Origin: Psychromonas sp. MME1
Lineage (GTDB): Bacteria > Pseudomonadota > Gammaproteobacteria > Enterobacterales > Psychromonadaceae
DNA: 64,000 nucleotides
Direction of reading: 5' to 3'
Assembly (NCBI RefSeq): GCF_041080865.1
Contig: NZ_CP160906.1
Location: 62,001-126,000 of the forward strand
Shown here: piece by piece, positions 43,742-52,416 of the stretch
Layout: every line of letters begins with the position of its first letter
How positions within the stretch are numbered: the stretch's first letter is position 1
Position numbers and translations under genes: made by a program
The notes under the pieces: generated by a model
What the model was told of the DNA's origin: nothing
What the model saw: only the letters and a program-made list of their open reading frames with translations
The model's database searches: none

Positions 43742-46444
43742 GTGGTCAACAAGCAGACAGTATTGCAAGTTTGGATACACATGCCAACCAATTTTACTCG
43801 TCGTTTAGGCGTGCTAAGTAAAGATAATAATCCTTGGCACAGTGCTTTTTTAAAACAGTTAGCCTTAGCTAAATCTCTCGGAATTGATGCGGTTATCGTA
43901 CCTATTAGCTGGCGTGTTATTGAACCCTATGGCCCTAACTGTGCCGATTTAAAGAGTAGTTGGGCGAGTTATCGAGAGGTTTTCAATACTTGCATAGATC
44001 ATGGTTTGAAAGTGATCCCTGAATTTCACTCTGCAGCGACAGGTTTAAAAGATAATAGTCAGTTAAATTTATTACCCGATTGGTTATGGGGCACTTTAGG
44101 TGGCAAATTAGCCGGTGATGATGCGCAAAGTATTAAGTATATAGATAGTTATGGACAAGATAGTTTTGCTGCTATTTCCCTGTGGCAAGATGAAATGTTT
44201 CTTCCTTATTTTGAACAGCTACTTGCTGGCTTTGAAAAAAACTTTTCTGATTTGGCGGATCATATTCCCCATGTCAATTTAGGTGCAGGACCTGAAGGAG
44301 AGCTGCGTTATCCTTTTCTCGGGTTGCACAGCGAAGGGCCTGATTTTTTGCAGTTACCCTGTTTTAGTCGAAAAGCGAAATTAGACTTTAAGACCTTTAT
44401 TTCAGAGCAAGCCTCTACTGATAAGTTACTGCAAGATACCTCTTTTTATGAGCAGTTAATGCGTGATGATTTTTTTGATTTACAGTTAAATTATTTGCAA
44501 CAACTAGCGCATAGCGAAACGCCTAATAATCCTGCATTTATCTATTTCACTCGCTGGTATCATCAATCTCTTATGGACCATGGGCAACGTTTGCTCGCTT
44601 TAGCCGATGGCGTATTTAGTCAGAAGTGGCAATCGACTACATTGGGACTAAGACTGGCTCTTAATTTGCCCGATCTTAAAAATAGCCCCGATCTCGCTGA
44701 GGTTGTATCTGGATTGTCCTCAGAGCTTAATGCTAACCACGTTATGCAGAAAAATAATTGGCAACAAAGTTTTTCGCGTTTACTTGATGGTGCTTGGAAA
44801 TCCCGTGTGCGTCTGTTTGTCTCTGGAATAAAGGAGTCAGAGCAAAAAAATTATCAGTCATTGCTATCGGTTGCTCAAGATTTGAATGTTAAATTACTTA
44901 TTGAGAATAGTGAACAGGTTAAATTGCAACAGCACAGCGAATGGGACAAATTATTAGAAAGTGTCATGCAAGAGAAAACTTTCTGTGGGTGGAGCTTACG
45001 TGACTTAGGTATGCTTAGTAATGATGCCGGGATTGGTTATGCTCGATTGTCTCAAATTGGTAAGTTAAAATATGGTCAAGGTCAGTATCAAGGTGTCGCG
45101 CGTAAATCGTTTCGTGTCATGGCGCCACTACACCTCAAGGTGGCTAACCAGAAGCAACTATTAGATGAAGAGAATTGGTTGCTTTTTGAACAGCAATTAC
45201 GAGTGCTTAGAGATGCCGGGGTCGATGCGGTCTCGACTGATTTATGGTGGGGATTAATAGAAGGACGACACCCCGGTTGTTTTGACTGGAGTTATTACGA
45301 TCGCCTTGTTGAGGTGTTAGAAGCAAATAATATGCACTGGGTGCCGATTCTCTCTTTCCATCAAGCAGGAGGAAACGTCAATGATGATTTCAATCAAACC
45401 ATTCCTTTATGGCTTTGGGGGAAATTATTAGAGCAGCATCAAGAGATTGAATCTGTTCGGGACTTGCAATATGTGAGTGAAACAGGTGATGCATCAATGG
45501 AGTATGTTTCTCTCTGGGCTGATCCCTATGTGTTACCCTATTATTTAGCATTTGTTAAAGCGTTTCGTGACCACTTTCGTACTAAAGTTCATTTAATTGA
45601 TGAGATAAATATTAGTATGGGACCAGCAGGAGAATTACGCTATCCAAGCTATAACGCGCACGATTGGGGCGATTACCCTAATCGCGGTACACTGCAGTGT
45701 TACAGCCCACTTGCTCAGAGAGATTGGAATCTCTATTTACGCAAGAAATACCATTCAATAGGGGCATTTAATGCAACCTTTGGCACGCAATTTAATGATT
45801 TTGATGAAATCAGTATGCCTAGCGCCGATAGTTTATTTGAACATAAGAAATACATCTATAGTGCATGGGGGAGAGAGTTATTAACGTGGTATAACGATCG
45901 ATTAGTACAACATGGACGAGATGTACTTGAAGGTGTTCTTATGTTGTTTTCTGATAGTGATTATATTAATGCCCCAATCGGGATAAAAATCCCCGGTATT
46001 CACTGGGAAATTAGTGATCCTAAAATGCCACGTGCCGCGGAAATATCAGCTGGCTTGATTCGTGTTCATCCTAATTTAAGCAAGTTAAATTCTGGGGAAT
46101 ATGTACAGCTACTTAAGGGGATTATACCAGCGCAACATTTGTCTCGGGTCGTGGTTCACTTCACTTGTTTAGAAATGGTTAATAAGGATCACGAAGGTTA
46201 CTCTCGAGCCGAAGATCTCGTTAACTGGATGGCTGATGCAGCCTATGAAGTTGGCGTTGAATTGATGGGAGAAAATGCCTTAGCTGGTGAGTTGTATGGT
46301 AAGCAAGGCTGGCAACAGATGGAAAGAGCGTTAACTCGCACGCCAGGTTATGGTGGTATTACTTTATTGCGTATGCAGAATTTCTTTGATGACAGTAAGT
46401 TACCTTTAGCTGAACTTAAATCGTTAGTGAATCGTTCTATTTGA
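43742..46444 (+). CDS. Tandem beta-amylase-like (GH14) protein
   Basis: 900 residues made of two related halves. The C-terminal half (about 450-895) has the GH14 signatures: GVDAVSTDLWWGLIEG, LSFHQAGGNVNDD, MGPAGELRYPSY with the acid Glu (about 630), GIKIPGIHW, and FTCLEM with the base Glu (about 806). The N-terminal half (1-445) keeps GIDAVIVPISWRVIEP, FHSAATG and GPEGELRYP (Glu about 184), but no FTCLEM counterpart was found. So the second half is probably the active exo-amylase, releasing maltose from alpha-glucan ends, and the first a degenerate copy. No signal peptide is seen, so it likely works on internal glycogen. GTG start with AGAAGGA upstream. Confidence 0.85.
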   Translation: MVNKQTVLQVWIHMPTNFTRRLGVLSKDNNPWHSAFLKQLALAKSLGIDAVIVPISWRVIEPYGPNCADLKSSWASYREVFNTCIDHGLKVIPEFHSAATGLKDNSQLNLLPDWLWGTLGGKLAGDDAQSIKYIDSYGQDSFAAISLWQDEMFLPYFEQLLAGFEKNFSDLADHIPHVNLGAGPEGELRYPFLGLHSEGPDFLQLPCFSRKAKLDFKTFISEQASTDKLLQDTSFYEQLMRDDFFDLQLNYLQQLAHSETPNNPAFIYFTRWYHQSLMDHGQRLLALADGVFSQKWQSTTLGLRLALNLPDLKNSPDLAEVVSGLSSELNANHVMQKNNWQQSFSRLLDGAWKSRVRLFVSGIKESEQKNYQSLLSVAQDLNVKLLIENSEQVKLQQHSEWDKLLESVMQEKTFCGWSLRDLGMLSNDAGIGYARLSQIGKLKYGQGQYQGVARKSFRVMAPLHLKVANQKQLLDEENWLLFEQQLRVLRDAGVDAVSTDLWWGLIEGRHPGCFDWSYYDRLVEVLEANNMHWVPILSFHQAGGNVNDDFNQTIPLWLWGKLLEQHQEIESVRDLQYVSETGDASMEYVSLWADPYVLPYYLAFVKAFRDHFRTKVHLIDEINISMGPAGELRYPSYNAHDWGDYPNRGTLQCYSPLAQRDWNLYLRKKYHSIGAFNATFGTQFNDFDEISMPSADSLFEHKKYIYSAWGRELLTWYNDRLVQHGRDVLEGVLMLFSDSDYINAPIGIKIPGIHWEISDPKMPRAAEISAGLIRVHPNLSKLNSGEYVQLLKGIIPAQHLSRVVVHFTCLEMVNKDHEGYSRAEDLVNWMADAAYEVGVELMGENALAGELYGKQGWQQMERALTRTPGYGGITLLRMQNFFDDSKLPLAELKSLVNRSI

Positions 46445-46451
46445 AATAGAT

Positions 46452-46485
46452 AAAAGAGAGGATGGCATCGCCATCCTCTCTTTTT
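46452..46485. terminator. Strong bidirectional terminator
   Basis: AGAGAGGATGGC, loop ATC, GCCATCCTCTCT, flanked by A4 and T5; lies between convergent genes. Confidence 0.92.
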
Positions 46486-46509
46486 ACTTTAAGTAAGGGT
46501 GAGATTGCG

Positions 46510-47091
46510 TTATTTATAAAAAGAGTGATCACCTTGCTGGTGCTCAGTGATATCTCGTACAGCATGAAGCTCACCAGAAAACTCTTCTAGTAACTCTTTT
46601 TCGATGCCTTCTTTGAGTGTTAAATCCACTTGGGAGCAACCGTTACAACCGCCTCCAAACTCAATGATAGCGACCTTATCTTCTGTTATTTCAATTAGTT
46701 TAATAAATCCACCGTGACTTGATAGCTGTGGATTTATTTGCACTTGAATGACATATTCGACACGATCTAACAGTGGTGCATCATCTTTAACACGACGCAT
46801 TTTGGCATTCGGTGCTTTTAATGTTAGTTGTGTACCTGCCTCCTCTTCAACAAGATCGATAAAAGCTTCTTCTAAAAAAGGTAAGCTTACATCATCGACT
46901 AATGCATCAAAGTCTGCGAAGTTTAAGCGTGTATCGCTTCCTTCCACTGCTTCTGGTGGGCAGTAAGAAACACCACATTCAGCTTTTGGGGTACCAGGGT
47001 TGATAACAAAAATGCGTATATTTGTGCCTTCTTTTTGTTGTTCAAGTAATTTTTTAAAGTGCGCCTGTGCAACTGGGGTGATTTCAATCAT
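46510..47091 (-). CDS. nfuA: Fe-S cluster carrier NfuA
   Basis: 193 residues. N-terminal degenerate A-type scaffold domain and a C-terminal NifU-like domain with [19 protein letters not shown] (CxxC near 149-152). It carries 4Fe-4S clusters to target enzymes under iron or oxidative stress. Adjacent to gntX and bioH, as in Escherichia coli. Confidence 0.95.
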   Translation of the reverse strand: MIEITPVAQAHFKKLLEQQKEGTNIRIFVINPGTPKAECGVSYCPPEAVEGSDTRLNFADFDALVDDVSLPFLEEAFIDLVEEEAGTQLTLKAPNAKMRRVKDDAPLLDRVEYVIQVQINPQLSSHGGFIKLIEITEDKVAIIEFGGGCNGCSQVDLTLKEGIEKELLEEFSGELHAVRDITEHQQGDHSFYK

Positions 47092-47208
47092 TATTCAACC
47101 TTAACCTTGAGTGATTTACTCGGACATTATAACTGTGTTCAATATCAAGAATCAAAGAAAAGAGTGAAATTATTATTTATAGTCATTTTTTGCGTAACGC
47201 CGGGGTAT

Positions 47209-47949
47209 CTAAGCGGTATCTGTACGGCTGATGCAAAATACCGTAATCGAAGCAACGCCTGCTTTTAGCAAAGATTGACAAAGACTATTAATAGTTGCGC
47301 CTGTTGTGACAACATCATCAATAATGGCGATATGTTTATTTTGCAAATGAACATTATCATGGATGTGAAATGCGCCATGTAAATTTTTTTTTCGTTTGTT
47401 AATGGAAAGGTTTTCCTGTGGAAGCGTTTCTTTATGACGTTGTATGGCATCTTTAAGGACGGGAATAGATAGCTGCTTAGCAACCGCTTCTGCAATTAAA
47501 GCCGCTTGGTTAAATCCACGTTGTCGCAATTTTTTATGGTGCAATGGGACTGCTATCAAGTATTCAATGCTTTTTATCTGTTGTGCATTGAGGTTTTCTA
47601 GGATAGATAAACTTAACAGCTCTCCTAACGCCTCTGCAATGATTAATTTCTTGCCATATTTCAGCTCTTTTATGAGAGATGAATAGGGCGTTGTATAGCT
47701 TGCTAGTGCGTGTAATTTGGTAAAATAGTGCTGTTGTTGGATACAATCGCCGCAGAAATGCTGGGATACCGGTAAGCTTAACCCACAGTGTTGGCAACAG
47801 GTTCGTTGCTGCAATAGTGAACTCTTGCAATCCTTGCAAATAAGTTTGTTGTCACTTGCTAATTGACAAATTAAACATTGCGCAGGAATAAACTGCTCAA
47901 GTAAATGTAATAATTTATGTTTTAATTGCGTATAAATTGAATTCAACAC
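47209..47949 (-). CDS. gntX: ComF/GntX family amidophosphoribosyltransferase-like protein
   Basis: 246 residues. N-terminal zinc-finger-like Cys pairs (CLIC, CKDC, CCQHC, CGDC) and a C-terminal phosphoribosyltransferase loop IAIIDDVVTTGATINSLC. Related to ComF of natural transformation; whether this one supports DNA uptake is not known. Divergent from bioH. Confidence 0.9.
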   Translation of the reverse strand: MLNSIYTQLKHKLLHLLEQFIPAQCLICQLASDNKLICKDCKSSLLQQRTCCQHCGLSLPVSQHFCGDCIQQQHYFTKLHALASYTTPYSSLIKELKYGKKLIIAEALGELLSLSILENLNAQQIKSIEYLIAVPLHHKKLRQRGFNQAALIAEAVAKQLSIPVLKDAIQRHKETLPQENLSINKRKKNLHGAFHIHDNVHLQNKHIAIIDDVVTTGATINSLCQSLLKAGVASITVFCISRTDTA

Positions 47950-47977
47950 TTTTTTATCACCTTAATAAGGGGGCTGT

Positions 47978-48751
47978 GTGAGTATAGAACAAACTGTTTA
48001 TTGTCGTGTTGTCGGTGAGGGAGATGATTTAGTCCTATTGCATGGTTGGGGGGTAAATTCTCTTGTTTGGGAGCCTGTCATCGCGACATTAAGTCGTCAT
48101 TTTCGACTGCACCTAATCGATTTACCCGGTTTTGGGCAAAGCCAGTGTATGGAAAAATATAGCTTAACTGCGATCGTTGAACGTATTTTGTTACATGTGC
48201 CAGAGAGAGCGAATTGGTGTGGGTGGTCACTTGGCGGCTTAATAGCCACCTATGCAAGTTATGCTCATCCTCAGAGAGTAAAAAAAATAATTCAAGTTTG
48301 CAGTTCGCCGAAGTTTGTTGAAGATGCAAATTGGTCTGGTGTGGATAGGGGTGTTTTTGAAAGTTTTCAATCTAGTTTGCAAAAAAACAGCAGTAAAACG
48401 TTGTCCCGTTTTATTGCCATTCAAGCGATGGGCTGTGCAACAGCACGTCAAGATACGCTTTTTTTGAAAAAACTATTAATAGATAATTGGCAGAGTGATG
48501 AAAACGCGCTATCTGCAGGGTTGGTATTACTCGAAGAAACTGATTTACGAGTGCAATTTAGTCAAATTAAAATACCTTGTTTATCCATTTTTGGCCAATT
48601 TGATAGTTTATTGCCGCAGTCAGCGCATCTCAATATCCATCAATTATTACCTAATTCAGTTCAGCAAGTATTTGAAAATTCAGCTCATGCTCCATTTGTT
48701 AGTGAGGATGAAAAATTTTCAGAGAGTATAATTGCATTTTTAAGTGATTAA
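47978..48751 (+). CDS. bioH: Pimeloyl-[ACP] methyl ester esterase BioH
   Basis: 257 residues, alpha/beta hydrolase. VLLHGWGVNSLVW oxyanion loop, CGWSLGGLIATY nucleophile elbow (Ser about 82), Asp in FGQFDSLLP (about 207) and His in NSAHAPFVS (about 236). Frees pimeloyl-ACP for biotin synthesis. GTG start with AAGGGGG upstream. Confidence 0.92.
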   Translation: MSIEQTVYCRVVGEGDDLVLLHGWGVNSLVWEPVIATLSRHFRLHLIDLPGFGQSQCMEKYSLTAIVERILLHVPERANWCGWSLGGLIATYASYAHPQRVKKIIQVCSSPKFVEDANWSGVDRGVFESFQSSLQKNSSKTLSRFIAIQAMGCATARQDTLFLKKLLIDNWQSDENALSAGLVLLEETDLRVQFSQIKIPCLSIFGQFDSLLPQSAHLNIHQLLPNSVQQVFENSAHAPFVSEDEKFSESIIAFLSD

Positions 48752-48836
48752 ATATTAATCAATATCTGTATTTGTGTTAATATGGTGCCATACTTTGTAT
48801 TAGTTCTTTCTCTTTTAAACAATATGATGGTGTTTT

Positions 48837-49124
48837 ATGGATGTTCGCTCTGCTTATAATTCAGGTCTAACTGGCTTTCAAGATGCTTCTGCTAAGTTGA
48901 GCAACGCAAGTTCTCGAATTGCCCAAGCGGGCGCTGCAGGAAATAGTGTCAATGAAAATCAGCAGGCTACGGAGATTAATTCTTCACCTGCTGAGCGAGC
49001 ACCCATATCTTTGACGACAGAGTTAGTGAACTTGAAAGTGGCTGAGTATCAGGCCAAAGCATCGGCAAAAGTCATTAGTAGTGCCGATGAGGTTATGGGC
49101 ACCTTAATTAATACGAGTGTTTAA
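48837..49124 (+). CDS. Small flagellar-rod-like protein
   Basis: 95 residues. The first 25 (YNSGLTGFQDASAKLSNASSRI) and last 35 (LVNLKVAEYQAKASAKVISSADE) resemble the N- and C-terminal ends of FlgE/F/G axial proteins, with the whole middle missing. The two coiled-coil ends could still pair. No flagellar genes are nearby. It is followed 10 bp later by another small gene, probably an operon. Role unknown. Confidence 0.75.
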   Translation: MDVRSAYNSGLTGFQDASAKLSNASSRIAQAGAAGNSVNENQQATEINSSPAERAPISLTTELVNLKVAEYQAKASAKVISSADEVMGTLINTSV

Positions 49125-49134
49125 GGTTACGTAA

Positions 49135-49566
49135 ATGGCTAATATCAATGCGCAACTGCCTCAAGCCGCGACGATATCATTTCACCCAGCAACGGAAAGC
49201 TTACAACGTGAAAATTTAACTAGGCCGATTATTCCTAAAACGGAAGTGACCAGTGCTTATCAAAAAATGCGTGATGAGCAGGAGCGTAACAACCAGTTTT
49301 CAACTCAATCACGTACACTCTTTCAAGATCAAAAAAATCAAAATACCCAACACTCTTCGCAACAGGAATCATCACAACAAAATACCTCTCTACAGCATAA
49401 GCGAGCACTTTTCTTTGCGCGTAAAGGGGTGTTATGTCAATCTGAAAAAGGTGATGTAAGTGCATATGAAATAAAAGATTTCACTGCCGTTATTTCGGTT
49501 ATTCAAGCGCGTTACCGTTGTGCTGTTAACCCGTTACCTGAACCCGTGGTAGATGACCTCGTCTAG
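49135..49566 (+). CDS. Unknown protein with a Gln/Ser-rich middle
   Basis: 143 residues. The segment at about 54-88 is dominated by Gln, Ser and Asn (NQNTQHSSQQESSQQN). The last 50 residues (ALFFARKGVLCQSEKGDVSAYEIK) appear folded. No known domain. It is the partner of the small flagellar-like gene upstream by spacing only. Confidence 0.7.
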   Translation: MANINAQLPQAATISFHPATESLQRENLTRPIIPKTEVTSAYQKMRDEQERNNQFSTQSRTLFQDQKNQNTQHSSQQESSQQNTSLQHKRALFFARKGVLCQSEKGDVSAYEIKDFTAVISVIQARYRCAVNPLPEPVVDDLV

Positions 49567-49838
49567 TACAACTTGCAATATATAACTATGAGACTTCAAG
49601 ATGCAAAGTCAGCAAGAACAAGTGTACCGAAATGTGATTTTTTCCTTGCCCTACGGGGGGGATTCACTTTTATCTTGATGAAAAAAAGCTATCCGCGACC
49701 ATAATAAACTGTTTATGCAACGATTTTTTTCTTTATCTGAATTTTATCTTTACTTATTATATAAAAAATAGGCTAGACTATACTGTGTAGATGTTTGCTC
49801 TATGTGATCTATCTGACTCTGAATAATAAGGATAAAAT

Positions 49839-50585
49839 ATGAAAATGAAATATACTGTGATTGCAGCACTAGTTGCATCATTGCCAATGGTTGCTCAAGC
49901 GGAATCTAATTTGGAGATTGGTGCAGGTGCAGCGTTTAAAAATACGGCATACCGCAATTATGATGACAATGCTCAAGTTATGCCGCTAATCAGTTTTGAT
50001 TATGAATGGTTTTATGCGCAAGCTGGTGAGTTTGGTTTTAAACCTTACGATGACGGCACTAACCGTATTGGCACGTTTATCAGTATGGGCCAAGAAGAGT
50101 GGCAACGTAGCGATAATAATAACGACAGCTTTAAAGGTTTTGAAAATAAAGATCGCGCGATCAACATCGGTGTTAGTTACCGTCATAAAGCAACTTGGGG
50201 TGTTATCAGTGCATCGATTTATACTGATGTGAATGATACATATGGCGGTAAAGGCGGAACGTTAGGCTATGCTTACCCATGGGTTATTAATCAAAAATTT
50301 GCGGTTGTGCCAAGTGTTAAAGTGAAGTTTATGGATTCTGATTATGCTAACTATTACTATGGCATTAGTAATAAAGATGCTCAAAAAACAGGAATCAATT
50401 CATATGATACGGGCAGTGCAACGAATATTGAAGTTGGCGTGATGAGCTCTTATTTAATCGCGGATCATTGGAAATTATATGCAGGTGTTAATTACACCAA
50501 ATTAGATAGCGATATTAAAGACAGCCCTTTATTAAGCGATGATAAAGAGACTGTTGCTATTATAGGCGCAGCTTATAAATTCTAG
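49839..50585 (+). CDS. MipA/OmpV-family outer-membrane protein
   Basis: 248 residues with a signal peptide ending AQA (about 21). The mature chain is an amphipathic beta-barrel pattern (FYAQAGEFGFKPY, INIGVSYRHKATWGVISASIY, WKLYAGVNYTKLDSD) closing in AAYKF with a C-terminal Phe. Members are OmpV porins or MltA-interacting proteins. AAGGATAAAAT precedes the ATG, and a terminator follows. Confidence 0.9.
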   Translation: MKMKYTVIAALVASLPMVAQAESNLEIGAGAAFKNTAYRNYDDNAQVMPLISFDYEWFYAQAGEFGFKPYDDGTNRIGTFISMGQEEWQRSDNNNDSFKGFENKDRAINIGVSYRHKATWGVISASIYTDVNDTYGGKGGTLGYAYPWVINQKFAVVPSVKVKFMDSDYANYYYGISNKDAQKTGINSYDTGSATNIEVGVMSSYLIADHWKLYAGVNYTKLDSDIKDSPLLSDDKETVAIIGAAYKF

Positions 50586-50621
50586 TATTTTCACTTAAAT
50601 TAAAAGTGTAATACTAATTGA

Positions 50622-50649
50622 AAACGGGTCTATTTTGACCCGTTTTTTT
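50622..50649 (+). terminator. Terminator after the OmpV-type gene
   Basis: AAACGGGTC, loop TATTTT, GACCCGTTT, then a T-run. Confidence 0.92.
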
Positions 50650-50688
50650 ATGGATACAAATACGCATTTTATTTAGGGAGTTTGCATT

Positions 50689-51231
50689 TTGATTGATGTT
50701 CATGGTTACTATTCACTTGCGAAGCAAATTGAAAGCCCTTTTTATAATGAGCGTCCTAGCGGTGTAGAGATTAGTTTATTGGTGATCCATTGCATCAGTT
50801 TACCGAAGGGATGTTACACAGGTGGTGCCATTGAAGCGCTTTTTACTGGTTGCCTAGATTGTTCTAGCGACCCAAGTTTTACTGATTTATTAGGTGTTGA
50901 GGTTTCTGCGCACTGTGTTATTCGCCGCGATGGTGCTGTACAGCAATATGTCCCCTTTAATGGCAGAGCTTGGCATGCCGGAATTTCAAGCTTCGAAGGT
51001 ATGCCTGCATGTAACGATTATTCAATTGGTATTGAGTTAGAAGGAACAGATGATTCGACCTATACCGAGAAGCAATATCACTCTTTAGCTAAGCTTACTC
51101 AAGCAATTCAGCAGGTTTATCCCCATATTACTAAAGAGCGTATTACTGGCCACAGTGATATTGCCCCTGGCCGGAAAACAGACCCAGGGCCTTATTTTAA
51201 TTGGCAGCATTATTTTAGCTTATTCGAATGA
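50689..51231 (+). CDS. ampD: 1,6-anhydro-N-acetylmuramyl-L-alanine amidase AmpD
   Basis: 180 residues. Zn ligands in LLVIHCISLP (His about 35), TGHSDIAPGRKTDPGPYF (His and Asp), with SAHCVIRRDGAVQQYV. Cytosolic, cleaves anhydromuropeptides in peptidoglycan recycling. TTG start; TAGGGAG lies 10 bases upstream. Neighbour of pdhR as in enterobacteria. Confidence 0.94.
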   Translation: MIDVHGYYSLAKQIESPFYNERPSGVEISLLVIHCISLPKGCYTGGAIEALFTGCLDCSSDPSFTDLLGVEVSAHCVIRRDGAVQQYVPFNGRAWHAGISSFEGMPACNDYSIGIELEGTDDSTYTEKQYHSLAKLTQAIQQVYPHITKERITGHSDIAPGRKTDPGPYFNWQHYFSLFE

Positions 51232-51394
51232 CAGAGTTCACCCTCTATCAAGCACTGATATATTGTATCAAAAAGTCACACCTAATCGCATATCAGTACG
51301 TTATTTCTGTACTATTGCAGCACTTTGATTATGGTTGCATTCATCATACAAATTACAGCAATGTATCATTAATCCACGTTAAGCTTGATATTTA

Positions 51395-51408
51395 TTGATT
51401 TGAATCAA
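51395..51408. promoter_or_regulatory. FNR box upstream of pdhR
   Basis: TTGAT-TTGA-ATCAA is a perfect match to the FNR consensus TTGAT-N4-ATCAA. FNR control of the pyruvate dehydrogenase operon with oxygen is known in Escherichia coli. Confidence 0.85.
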
Positions 51409-51458
51409 TAAATGCTGGACGTGTTGTGAATTAATTGTTAATTTACACAGCAAAGTTA

Positions 51459-51473
51459 AATGGTAATACCATT
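51459..51473. promoter_or_regulatory. PdhR operator upstream of pdhR
   Basis: AATGGT-AAT-ACCATT fits the PdhR site (A-x-TGGT-N3-ACCA-x-T). It lies 35 bp before the start codon, suiting autorepression relieved by pyruvate. Confidence 0.8.
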
Positions 51474-51507
51474 TTCATGAATTGAGTTTTTGTATTCTAA
51501 GGGTGCT

Positions 51508-52257
51508 ATGGTTTACGCAAAAATTAAACAGCCTAAATTAGCGGATGTAATCGAAAAACGTATCGAAACGATGATACTCGATGGTTCTTTAGAATTAGGC
51601 GAAAAATTATTGCCAGAGCGTGAACTAGCGAAGCAATTTGATGTTTCTCGCCCCTCATTGCGTGAAGCTATCCAACGTCTAGAATCAAAGGGATTATTAA
51701 GTCGACGCCAAGGTGGTGGTACTTTTGTAAAAGAAGAGTTGCGTGATCAGTTAACGGATTCATTATTTGAATTGTTTAATACGCACCCTGAGTCACAATA
51801 TGATCTTCTTGAATTTCGTCATGCATTAGAAGGGTTTTCTGCATATTATGCGGCATTGCGTGGTAATGCAGATGATTTTATTCGTATTAAAGAAAGTTTC
51901 TCGGCCATTAATCATGCCAAGAAAAAGAGAGATTTAGATTTAGAGATTGAAAGTGTCGCACTGTTTTATCTTGCTGTTATTGAGGCTTCTCATAATGTGG
52001 TATTTATACACCTTGCACGAGGTATTAAATCCTTACTTGAAAAAAATATAGCCGATAATGTGAAAACACTTTATCGCTACCCTGAAGTCGCTAAAAAGAT
52101 TGATCAACATCGTCAAGAATTATTAGATGCAATTCTCTCTAAGCAGCCTGCGAATGCGCAGAAAGCATCTGCACAGCATTTAGCCTATATTGAAGAAACA
52201 CGTCTTGTTATGTTACGTGAAGAAAGTTTATTTAAACGCGAATTAGGGCGTTTTTAA
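51508..52257 (+). CDS. pdhR: Pyruvate dehydrogenase complex repressor PdhR
   Basis: 249 residues, GntR/FadR subfamily. Winged helix (LLPERELAKQFDVSRPSLREAIQRL, about 34-58; SRRQGGGTFV wing) and helical FCD effector domain (LLEFRHALEGFSAYYAA). Binds pyruvate. The start at 51508 (MVYAKIKQPK) was preferred to a TTG six codons upstream. Confidence 0.95.
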   Translation: MVYAKIKQPKLADVIEKRIETMILDGSLELGEKLLPERELAKQFDVSRPSLREAIQRLESKGLLSRRQGGGTFVKEELRDQLTDSLFELFNTHPESQYDLLEFRHALEGFSAYYAALRGNADDFIRIKESFSAINHAKKKRDLDLEIESVALFYLAVIEASHNVVFIHLARGIKSLLEKNIADNVKTLYRYPEVAKKIDQHRQELLDAILSKQPANAQKASAQHLAYIEETRLVMLREESLFKRELGRF

Positions 52258-52283
52258 CTTTTTAAAAAATAGCAAAAATTAGG

Positions 52284-52363
52284 TAACTATTTAGATTGCT
52301 TATTGCCTTAGTGGCATTTCCAAAACGTGTTATTCAACAGGTAATGGTTAATCTAAATAGTTA
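52284..52363. repeat. Perfect 14-bp inverted repeat in the pdhR-aceE gap
   Basis: TAACTATTTAGATT at 52284-52297 and its exact complement at 52350-52363, with a 52-base loop that also holds GGCAT and TGCC-type pieces. In the aceE leader it could form an RNA stem or a DNA loop site. Confidence 0.7.
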
Positions 52364-52416
52364 TTAAGCACTTAGCTCATGGCTAAGATTATTTAGTGAT
52401 AGAGAAGGAAAGTGTC

